Below, piece by piece: positions 24,048-29,211 of a stretch of 29,211 nt of DNA. Source of the stretch: Chloroflexota bacterium (lineage in GTDB: Bacteria; Chloroflexota; Dehalococcoidia; SM23-28-2; RBG-16-64-32); assembly GCA_022564695.1 (NCBI GenBank), contig JADFKX010000005.1, positions 1 to 29,211 on the forward strand. Reading direction: 5' to 3'. How positions within the stretch are numbered: the first letter of the stretch is position 1; the number at the start of each line of letters is the position of its first letter. The notes below the pieces were generated by a model. It worked only from the letters and a program-made list of their open reading frames with translations, did no database searches and had not been told where the DNA came from. The translations under genes and the position numbers were made by a program.

Positions 24048-24104
24048 CCTCATCTCACCTTAGGATAGTGAGCCAGTTTGAAATGGGGGGAGCCACAAAG
24101 AATA

Positions 24105-24181
24105 GGCGCAGCGGAAACCACGTCCTGAGGGGGTGCGGTACACCGCTGCGCCGCCTCTCGGCCCGCGGGGGGCGGAGAGGC
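24105..24181. repeat. Two adjacent GC-rich inverted repeats
   Basis: GGCGCAGCGG (24105-24114) pairs perfectly with CCGCTGCGCC (24143-24152) around 28 bases. GCCTCTC (24153-24159) then pairs with GAGAGGC (24175-24181). On minus the pair is followed by TATTCTTT, so it could end a transcript, be a small structured RNA, or mark the end of the broken insertion sequence next to it. Region 24048-24222 has no gene. Confidence 0.5.
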
Positions 24182-24222
24182 TTGATTGTACCACTAGGGA
24201 GTGTCAAGTCAATAACCGTCAG

Positions 24223-24557
24223 CTAGTTTGAGTCTAGCAAGCCGACGATTTCTTCTATCGTCCACTCGTGATCGGCTAGACCCGATGCGACGGCAGGAGT
24301 CGTCTTGATCGTCTGGTGGACGCGGCAGAAGTTGTAGTACATGAAATAGAGCGCTACCGCGTGGCTTAGGTTTCCGATTTTCTTGCTGAAAGCATTGGTC
24401 AGCCGTGTGAACAGGCGCATGGACATTGGCATCGCTTCTGTAGCACCGCGTAGTCAATCTGAGAACCGAACGCCTCCTCAACCGCCACAAGGTACGCCTT
24501 GAGGCCGTCTGTCGTTAGCTGAACGCGGTACTGTAGGCGGGACGCTACATCGTCCAT
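24223..24557 (-). pseudogene. Decayed DDE-type transposase, internal deletion plus frameshift
   Basis: Two pieces of one transposase are visible on minus. The first, from ATG 24557 to about 24435, reads RVQLTTDGLKAYLVAVEEAFG and includes the DDE-like Asp in TTDG. The second, in another frame from 24432 to 24223, reads SMRLFTRLTNAFSKKIGN and then ALYFMYYNFCRVHQTIKTTP, the conserved C-terminal end with YNFCRVH. About 50 residues that normally lie between them appear missing, along with everything N-terminal. The pattern fits transposases annotated IS1-like or DDE integrase-type in databases, a naming I have only from memory. The element is immobile. Confidence 0.75.
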
Positions 24558-24580
24558 GAATTCGAGCTCCTACATGGTCG

Positions 24581-25210
24581 CTATTGAGGATTCACTGGCT
24601 TTGGTGTAAGGGTTGCCCGCAGCTGAGCTATCCCGTCCAGATGATCCTTCATGGGAAGTAGGTCATCCGTCAGGTAACGCCACCAAACCGCGGGGATTGC
24701 TCTGTGAGCTTGAGTGCGACATGAGGATTCATGCCCACAAAACGCCTGCGTTCCGAAGTGGGACCGCCATCTGCTCCCGACCGGCCGGCCGCACCACGAG
24801 CAAGACCTTGAGATCCTGGCGCCGCATCGCCTGCTGCAGACTGGACCGTGTCTCTTCTGAGTGACGGTTCTTCGTAAGTAGGCCTCGTGGCCGGAGCGAC
24901 GGCGCTCGAAGGTCCTTCCGCAATTCGCGCACCTCAGGCTCACAAAGGCGTTCTTCTGCCGGCACGACTGGCAGAGACGGCTCTTCCTACGTGCCATGGA
25001 CTTCCCACAGCCGGTGCATGAAGGATGCTCTGCGGGAGGTCTGATAGTTATCCCGAGCTGCTGCATGGCCAGCCGCACGTTCTCGCGACTGCAGCCAAAC
25101 TCTCTGGCGATCCGAGCCGCTTCTCCTCTTTCCATCTGAGTACGGCCGCCGAGCATTCCCGTCAGCAGCTTCCGAAGCTCCCAGCGGTGCCATCTCCGCT
25201 TCTTACTCAC
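24581..25210 (-). CDS. Cys-rich multi-zinc-ribbon protein with an HTH-like N-terminus
   Basis: A 209-residue protein rich in Cys pairs. The N-terminal 55 residues include an HTH-like segment, ARIAREFGCSRENVRLAMQQLG. Four or five zinc knuckles follow: CTGCGKS, LCQSCRQ, RCANCGRTF, VCSRRCG, CSWCGRP. The basic content suggests DNA binding. The start is uncertain: GTG 25210 has no clear ribosome binding site and an internal ATG (residue 19) is an alternative. It sits directly upstream of the decayed transposase in transcription, but no functional link is visible. Probably an element-borne regulator or an uncharacterised accessory protein. Confidence 0.6.
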   Translation of the reverse strand: MSKKRRWHRWELRKLLTGMLGGRTQMERGEAARIAREFGCSRENVRLAMQQLGITIRPPAEHPSCTGCGKSMARRKSRLCQSCRQKNAFVSLRCANCGRTFERRRSGHEAYLRRTVTQKRHGPVCSRRCGARISRSCSWCGRPVGSRWRSHFGTQAFCGHESSCRTQAHRAIPAVWWRYLTDDLLPMKDHLDGIAQLRATLTPKPVNPQ

Positions 25211-25290
25211 ACATACATATCAGCACAACCGGGATCGTGTGGGAAGGTCGAATGGCCTGCTGACAGGGGACGCCAGCAGCAGCGGCAGAG

Positions 25291-25710
25291 CTAGTCAGAC
25301 TCCACGGTCGGGAGCCATTCGATCGGGACGACGTTCTCGATGCGGTGGAAGTCCGAGTCGCCGGTGACGATGGTGCCGCCCAAGTGTTGAGCGAGAGCTC
25401 CGACGAAACAATCAGCATAACCGACGCTGACGCCGGCCTTCAGACGGGCGGCAGACAGAGCCAGTGAGCGGTCAACGTCGACCACTTCAATAGGCAGCTG
25501 ATCAACGGTCGCGAGAACCTGCTGGGCGGCCTCAAGCCCGCGGCAGCTCTCCACCGTGTATAGCACCTCGCCCAGGTTTAGCACGGACATGAATAACTCG
25601 CACTCCCTTCGGGCTGCCCGCTCCAGCAGTTCCTGCACGTAGGACGCTCCCGACTCGTCCTCGAGTAGCGCCATCAAGGCGAAGGAGTCAAGCACGAAGC
25701 GATCCGCCAT
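25291..25710 (-). CDS. PIN-domain toxin (VapC type), second locus
   Basis: A 139-residue PIN-domain protein with catalytic acids in FVLDSFALMALLE, LNLGEVLY, VGYADCFVGA and TGDSDF. It appears intact and should be an RNase. The antitoxin gene normally upstream is only a fragment ending at 25715, 4 bases before this ATG. So the toxin is either unrestrained, silent or neutralised from elsewhere. The 80-base region 25211-25290 beyond its stop has no gene. Confidence 0.88.
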   Translation of the reverse strand: MADRFVLDSFALMALLEDESGASYVQELLERAARRECELFMSVLNLGEVLYTVESCRGLEAAQQVLATVDQLPIEVVDVDRSLALSAARLKAGVSVGYADCFVGALAQHLGGTIVTGDSDFHRIENVVPIEWLPTVESD

Positions 25711-25714
25711 TCGC

Positions 25715-25880
25715 TCAGAGGGCGTGCTCGCTCTTGGTCCTTCTCTGGATCTTCCGCTGCTCCCGCTCCAGCTCTCGGCGGCGCTCCTCCAGGAGGGCTT
25801 CCGTGAGCGATGGGTCGCCCTTTAGCAGCCCTCTGCCTTGGTCCGGTTAGCTCGCTCAGGCCGACTTCCCGGTCAGCACC
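25715..25880 (-). pseudogene. Broken antitoxin gene upstream of the PIN toxin
   Basis: The last 40 or so codons read DQGRGLLKGDPSLTEALLE and continue with a Glu/Arg-rich helix to TGA 25715. This is the toxin-binding tail typical of antitoxins paired with PIN toxins (the LKGxPSLTEALLEER pattern). Going upstream the frame meets TAA at 25847, while another frame continues with DREVGLSELTG. A frameshift has therefore cut the tail off, and the N-terminal DNA-binding domain is not found. The stop is 4 bases from the toxin ATG, the usual spacing of such operons. Confidence 0.7.
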
Positions 25881-25886
25881 ACCTGA

Positions 25887-26150
25887 CGCCGCCTGGGGTG
25901 GTCAGCCGATGAGCGGAGGGATCTCCTTGCCGCTCTGAGGAACGCATCCATCTTGGTGGTTCCCCAACGGGAGTTGCGAGTAGTCGGGGCGGACCCTTCC
26001 GACGACTGATTGCTAGAGGCCGCCGTCGAGGCTCAGGTCGACTACCTGGTGGCCGGCGATCAACATCTCTTGGATATCGGCTCCTACGAAGGGTTGCAAA
26101 TCGTTTCTCCCGTCCGGTTCTCAACCCTACTGTCGCTAATGGAGGCGTGA
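25887..26150 (+). pseudogene. Dead PIN-family toxin fragment with an internal stop
   Basis: On the plus strand one frame reads RRLGWSADERRDLLAAL, then ILVVPQRELRVVGADPSDD, a TGA at 26007-26009, and then LLEAAVEAQVDYLVAGDQH and LLDIGSYEGLQIV to TGA 26150. This matches the C-terminal two thirds of the PIN-family toxins of putative TA systems (motif PxDDxxLEAA and DYLVxGDxHLL). One substitution (for example CGA to TGA) explains the stop. The N-terminus is missing and another TGA lies just upstream at 25884, where the antitoxin fragment of the opposite strand begins. It is a clear relic. Confidence 0.8.
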
Positions 26151-26371
26151 ATCTTGCGCCAACTCTCGATCTAGCGCGCAAACCCACGCCACTCTTACTG
26201 GGACATGAACTCCTGCCGCCCGCGCCGGCAGATGCCAACTTTCTACGTACTGGCAGGACGAAGGAGGCACTTTGCGGTCCGAATGTCCCATTGAATTTCT
26301 AGCCCGCCTAGGCGCGAAGCGGCGGTGAGCGACCGGATTAATGCAGGGGATATTGAGCTCAGGAAGGCGTC
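26151..26371. other. Stretch without a supported gene
   Basis: I see no intact gene. A plus-strand frame near 26250-26326 reads TYWQDEGGTLRSECPIEFL and ends in a stop; it may be another fragment, but I cannot assign it. Confidence 0.25.
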
Positions 26372-26737
26372 TTAGGCCAGAGCCTCCAGCGGGCCAGCCA
26401 TCACCGAGTGGATGAAGGAGCCGGGGTCAGCCTGGGCCTTCGTGATCTCATCGCGGGTATAGGGGAAAACCTCGACATCGATGGGAGCGTCGAGGAAGTG
26501 GCGGCGGAATTCGGGGGTGCGGTCCAAGAATGGCCGGGGGTCCGCCTGCAAAACCACTAGCACATCGGCGTCGCTTCCCGGGACGTAGTCGCCTTTGACC
26601 AGAGAGCCGAACAGCATCACTTGATCTACTCGGGGATCGGTTCGCCTAAGTTGCCGCGCCGCTTCCCGAAGGCTCTCCACGGCCTTATCCCTATCGAGAA
26701 ATTCGACTCGCACAGAAGTCCACGATCGCAGCGCCAT
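26372..26737 (-). CDS. MNT-type nucleotidyltransferase antitoxin
   Basis: A 121-residue minimal nucleotidyltransferase with the motif FGSLVKGDYVPGSDADVLVV, giving the GS signature and the paired Asp residues (SDAD) that bind metal-NTP. Such MNT proteins are antitoxins for HEPN toxins and, in characterised pairs, may act by AMPylating them. The start used is ATG 26737 with GGAGG 9 bases upstream; GTG 26713 is possible and would match shorter homologues (VRVEFLDRDKA). It overlaps the HEPN gene end by 47 bases, so the two are co-translated. Confidence 0.82.
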   Translation of the reverse strand: MALRSWTSVRVEFLDRDKAVESLREAARQLRRTDPRVDQVMLFGSLVKGDYVPGSDADVLVVLQADPRPFLDRTPEFRRHFLDAPIDVEVFPYTRDEITKAQADPGSFIHSVMAGPLEALA

Positions 26738-27083
26738 CGGCGATAGCCTCCTTCGCATCCTTCTCCCCGAAATAGTCAGCAGGGGTGCCTGATTCAAAGC
26801 TGTTCGCGTAGCGGGTGGGTATGTACAGCCGGTCCAGGCGCATGGCCGCTTCCTGAAGGGCTTCGGGAAATTCGATTCTCCCCTTCAGCGCCCCCAACAG
26901 ACCCGTGATGGAGTGGCCTCTCGCCTCGCCGTGAATGTGCTGGAAGAGCGCCTTGATCGCCTTCTCTGCGGCCTGATGGGCGCTTAAGCAAGCCCATTCG
27001 AGGTAGTCGCTCTCCAGGTCGTGCCGCGCGTGCTCCAGATCTCGCTGAGCCTGGCGCAGCCAATCAGCGGCCCTAGAGGCCAC
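26691..27083 (-). CDS. HEPN-domain protein of a HEPN-MNT pair
   Basis: A 130-residue HEPN protein starting at GTG 27083, selected because AGGAGG lies 8 bases upstream and the product begins ASRAADWLRQAQRDLEHA, the usual N-terminus of the family. Further landmarks are SAHQAAEKAIKAL, GHSITGLL and LDRLYIPTRYANSF. The RLYIPTRY segment matches the HEPN branch linked to MNT proteins. A canonical Rx4-6H ribonuclease motif is not evident there, so nuclease activity is doubtful. An ATG at 27131 in the same frame is possible, but its ribosome binding site is weak. The overlap with MNT indicates a toxin-antitoxin or nucleotidylation pair. Confidence 0.82.
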   Translation of the reverse strand: MASRAADWLRQAQRDLEHARHDLESDYLEWACLSAHQAAEKAIKALFQHIHGEARGHSITGLLGALKGRIEFPEALQEAAMRLDRLYIPTRYANSFESGTPADYFGEKDAKEAIADGAAIVDFCASRISR

Positions 27084-27183
27084 GCCGGCCGCCTCCTGAT
27101 CGGCTGGACTGGCCCTGAGATCTGGCCTCATAGCCGGCCTGCGGCAAGTCCGCCACCGCAAATATGATTCCGGTCTCTGCCAT
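27073..27183 (-). pseudogene. Short HicB-like N-terminal fragment upstream of HEPN
   Basis: ATG 27183 has an excellent AGGAGG 6 bases upstream and encodes 36 residues starting MAETGIIFAVADLPQAG, then YEARSQGQS, ending at TAG 27073. The start resembles HicB-type antitoxin N-termini (MxxxIIFxVEExPEGGYxARALG), but the rest of the protein is missing. Its end overlaps the HEPN start by 11 bases. It may be translated as a leader peptide coupled to HEPN, or be a relic of an earlier TA system. Confidence 0.45.
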
Positions 27184-27193
27184 CTCCATCCTC

Positions 27194-27532
27194 CTAGCCG
27201 CCATTATAACCCCTTGTCGGGCGGTTGCCGTCATCGGCGGCGCGAGACAGAGCCAGGCCGTTGGCTCGAATGATCTCCCGGTAGAGCTCTTCCAGCATCA
27301 TACGGATGACATCGGATGCTAGCCCGTTTCCGCTCTGACCGCGTTCCCGCGGCTTCGCTGCTGAGGCCCCCAGCAAGTGCGCCAGGTCGGGACGCAGTTC
27401 CCAACAGTCCTGCCTGTTCTGTACGACGTTAATCGCCAGGGATATGACGTCGGAGGCGGTGAGTTGCCACGACATTCCACCGGACAGACCGGCGCTCGAG
27501 CGGTTGCGCCGGCCTCCTGCACTGTCGGTCAT
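27194..27532 (-). CDS. Hypothetical protein (112 aa), last gene of the coupled operon
   Basis: The start ATG 27532 overlaps the stop of the upstream gene as ATGA, so translation is coupled. The product has a polar, glycine- and Arg-rich N-terminus. A helical middle (ASDVISLAINVVQNRQDCWELRPDLAHLLG) and a second helical part (GLASDVIRMMLEELYREIIRANGLAL) follow. No motif is recognised. Its position at the end of the right-edge operon links it to the phage/element-type proteins encoded upstream. Confidence 0.6.
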   Translation of the reverse strand: MTDSAGGRRNRSSAGLSGGMSWQLTASDVISLAINVVQNRQDCWELRPDLAHLLGASAAKPRERGQSGNGLASDVIRMMLEELYREIIRANGLALSRAADDGNRPTRGYNGG

Positions 27533-27957
27533 CGCCTGGCCACGCCAGCCGGCCGCTGCCCCAGCGGCTTAACGATCAGGGCCCGGGAGTGAAGGGACCG
27601 CGTGAGCACCCCCGACCGCTCCAGCTCCGTCTCGGTGACCATCCCCGCCGTCACGCAGGCCTCCAGCTGGTTCGTGTCCACAGCGGACTTCACGCAGCCG
27701 GCCAACCGAGGAAAGACGGCGACGAGCCGCTCAGCGTCATACTCCTTGCGGAAGCGGGCCTCCACGTGGACAGCGACACCGCGAGCCTCGTCCACGAAGT
27801 GACCGTGCTCCGTCACCAGGTCCCGCAACCGGTCTCTGACCTCCCGCAGGCGCTTCTCCAGGGGGCTCAGCTCCCCCTTGATCTCCATGTACTCGTCCAG
27901 AAGGGCCGTCCCGACGTCGATCCCGGTAGGGCGCTCTAAGGTTTGCTCTTCCACCAT
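27529..27957 (-). CDS. Coiled-coil hypothetical protein (142 aa) of the coupled operon
   Basis: ATG 27957 is fixed by GGAGG 8 bases upstream. The N-terminal half has a long charged helix (MEIKGELSPLEKRLREVRDR, then LRDLV) that should be a coiled coil. The C-terminal part (YDAERLVAVFPRLAG, VKSAVDTNQLEACV) resembles small proteins that occur in phage-like gene sets, but the role is unknown to me. Its stop overlaps the next start as ATGA. It follows the SWIM gene by 35 bases. Confidence 0.65.
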   Translation of the reverse strand: MVEEQTLERPTGIDVGTALLDEYMEIKGELSPLEKRLREVRDRLRDLVTEHGHFVDEARGVAVHVEARFRKEYDAERLVAVFPRLAGCVKSAVDTNQLEACVTAGMVTETELERSGVLTRSLHSRALIVKPLGQRPAGVARR

Positions 27958-27992
27958 AACTCTGTCCTCCCGTCTGCTTGAAATTCGTGTCA

Positions 27993-28346
27993 TCACTTGA
28001 GTCCGCGAGCTCCGCGACCGTGCCGCCGGGCTCGATCGCGCGGCTTTTGCACGGCTGGCTCCCTCGTGCCGTTTTCCAATGACCGGTGGAGGAAGAGGGC
28101 GAGCCGGTGCTTGCAGGGGTGGCCGCTCCCGTGGCGCAGGTAGTCGGAGCACTCACACTCCCCCTCCCTGACGGTGTAGAAGCGCAGCCCGTCCTCGGAG
28201 CCGACCCGCCAGATGTCTGTGCCCAGCCGCTCGATGGGACGCAGGAGCACGAGGAACGCCGCCTTCTCTAGCCGGCCGGTTAGGTGGGGCCTCCGCGTCG
28301 CCGCGCCGTTGATCAGCTCCCGCAGCTCTTCGATCGTCCCGATCAT
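27993..28346 (-). CDS. SWIM zinc-finger protein (117 aa)
   Basis: The SWIM signature CxCx(n)CxH is visible in CECSDYLRHGSGHPCKH at about residues 64-80, a zinc-binding module used in DNA- or protein-binding proteins, including some element-encoded ones. The N-terminal part LINGAATRRPHLTGRLEKAA is basic. The start overlaps the stop of the upstream gene as ATGA. The C-terminus is Arg-rich (RDRARRHGRGARG) and probably binds nucleic acid. Confidence 0.75.
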   Translation of the reverse strand: MIGTIEELRELINGAATRRPHLTGRLEKAAFLVLLRPIERLGTDIWRVGSEDGLRFYTVREGECECSDYLRHGSGHPCKHRLALFLHRSLENGTREPAVQKPRDRARRHGRGARGLK

Positions 28347-29005
28347 GCCACGATCTCTTCGTGCAGAGTGTCGCCCGGTTCAGCGCCGTTCCGGGCCTCG
28401 CCATCCCTCCAGGCCGCCCTCGCCTTCCGGTAGGCCTTCAGCAGGCAAATGATGACGGCGTTCCGCTTAGCTCTCGGGACTCGCTCCAGGAGGACGACGC
28501 CGCCATCACACCGGGCCCAACCCTGGCCCCAGCGGGGCTCCTGAGCCCGGCCGGAGACGCGCCGCCGCCCGTCCTCCAGGCGGACCAGCGCCTCGTAGTG
28601 GCTCTCCGTCTCAACGATAAGGATCGTCCGTCGTAGATTCCGTAGATCAAACCGGCGCTTAGGCAGGTCACCCTGGTCACCTGTCCTGGGCGACGGCTCG
28701 TCAGCCGAAGTGCTGGCACCGTTTCGCCGCATCTCCATCTCCCTGCGGTAGGCGACCTCGGCGCTGTGACGGTAGCGGGCCTTGGCAACCAGCCCCGTCT
28801 CCAGCAACCAGGCCAGGCAGTTCTGACCCACGAAGTAGTGACGGTCGCTCACCGTGTCCCTGAGGCCGAATAGAGTCCGCGGCAGGGTGGAGCCACAGGC
28901 GTCACACACTCCGTCCTCGGGGTCCCGCACCGCTTTCGCCAGCCGTCCCAGCCGCTTCCCCTCGGCGAAGGCCCGCAGCCGTTCTTCGTAGTAGGTCGTG
29001 GTCAT
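28343..29005 (-). CDS. CxxC-containing protein (220 aa), intact copy of the 20335 fragment
   Basis: The protein starts MTTTYYEERLRAFAEGKRL at ATG 29005, which overlaps the upstream stop (CTATGACC). CDACGSTLPR gives a zinc-binding CxxC, and HYFVGQNCLAWLL provides another Cys. A linker of low complexity (about 100-120) separates this from a C-terminal domain (RRTILIVETESHYEALVRL, then GGVVLLERVPRA, then AVIICLLKAYR). The C-terminal domain is repeated in the truncated copy at 20335-20619. I know of no function. The coupling to its neighbours and the CxxC suggest a nucleic-acid-related protein of an integrative element or prophage. Confidence 0.75.
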   Translation of the reverse strand: MTTTYYEERLRAFAEGKRLGRLAKAVRDPEDGVCDACGSTLPRTLFGLRDTVSDRHYFVGQNCLAWLLETGLVAKARYRHSAEVAYRREMEMRRNGASTSADEPSPRTGDQGDLPKRRFDLRNLRRTILIVETESHYEALVRLEDGRRRVSGRAQEPRWGQGWARCDGGVVLLERVPRAKRNAVIICLLKAYRKARAAWRDGEARNGAEPGDTLHEEIVA

Positions 29006-29211
29006 AGCGCTGCCTCGCACCGGCAATCCTCAGCCAGGACCGGCTTCCCTGAGCGTGTGCAGTAGGGCTTAACCCAGGGGCAGTCCCAGGGGATGCGGGG
29101 TGCTGGATCTGGGGCTGGGTCCGTCGTCTCCTCCAGCACCCGGATGGTCGCGCCGCCCGCCCGCTGGATGTCCCCACGGAAGTCGCTGATGGAGTATCTT
29201 GGGCTCTCAGC
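29002..29211 (-). CDS. Partial Cys-rich protein, C-terminal 69 residues
   Basis: A minus-strand frame enters from the right edge and ends at TGA 29002. The visible part includes YSISDFRGDIQRAGGATI, an acidic/proline linker, then DCPWVKPYC and EDCRCEAAL, with four Cys that could bind one zinc. The stop overlaps the next start, which supports the frame. It is the first visible gene of the right-edge operon. Confidence 0.6.
   Translation of the reverse strand, partial: AESPRYSISDFRGDIQRAGGATIRVLEETTDPAPDPAPRIPWDCPWVKPYCTRSGKPVLAEDCRCEAAL

Noticed and set aside
25873..26238. Minus-strand frame rich in Arg and Pro
   Set aside because: It covers the dead PIN gene on the opposite strand and has the biased composition of a shadow frame.
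1..29211. CRISPR arrays
   Set aside because: No set of regularly spaced direct repeats of 24-40 bases was found by eye.

Overview
The window is high-GC DNA from a bacterium. The best guess is a member of the Chloroflexota, related to environmental Dehalococcoidia-like lineages. This rests on gene content, not on a search: two alpha/beta-hydrolase plus class III cyclase fusions, a GC-rich housekeeping block, a TPR protein with a conserved C-terminal region, and several near-leaderless promoters.

Left edge (1-934). A truncated minus-strand gene enters from the left. An 82-residue basic protein of accessory type follows, flanked by hairpins. Then comes a non-coding stretch with a 14-bp perfect palindrome upstream of the first cyclase fusion.

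Core region (935-20009). Plus strand: hydrolase-cyclase, GNAT acetyltransferase, P-loop kinase, a small membrane/coiled-coil protein and a metallophosphoesterase. A convergent gene encodes a membrane-anchored HExxH protein whose stop codon shares CTAG with the phosphoesterase stop. A D-2-hydroxyacid dehydrogenase follows, converging on a heat-shock pair read on minus (hsp20 then lon). Next on minus are gyrA, a second hydrolase-cyclase, a class I glutamine amidotransferase-like hydrolase and an ABC exporter. The ABC ATPase and permease overlap by GTGA, the permease carries a +1 frameshift, and the amidotransferase starts one base after the permease stop. A TPR protein with a clear terminator, tRNA-Pro(CGG) and a polysaccharide flippase complete the core.

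Accessory region (20010-29211). This looks like an old integration hot spot. It holds a truncated paralogue of a gene found intact at 28.3-29.0 kb, a Zn-motif protein and a large unknown protein. It also holds a VapBC pair, an apparent S-box (SAM-I-type) riboswitch with its own promoter in front of an unrecognised gene, and a decayed transposase. A Cys-rich protein, an intact PIN toxin with a broken antitoxin, a dead PIN gene on the other strand and a HEPN-MNT pair preceded by a HicB-like fragment follow. At the right edge is a tightly coupled minus-strand operon of at least five genes of phage or integrative-element type (partial Cys-rich protein, CxxC protein, SWIM zinc-finger protein, coiled-coil protein, small protein).

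The most unusual signals are the orphan riboswitch, the duplicated module of the coupled operon, the toxin-antitoxin graveyard, the cyclase fusion that has lost its nucleophile, and the atypical quinolone-determining region of GyrA. All family assignments come from reading motifs by eye.
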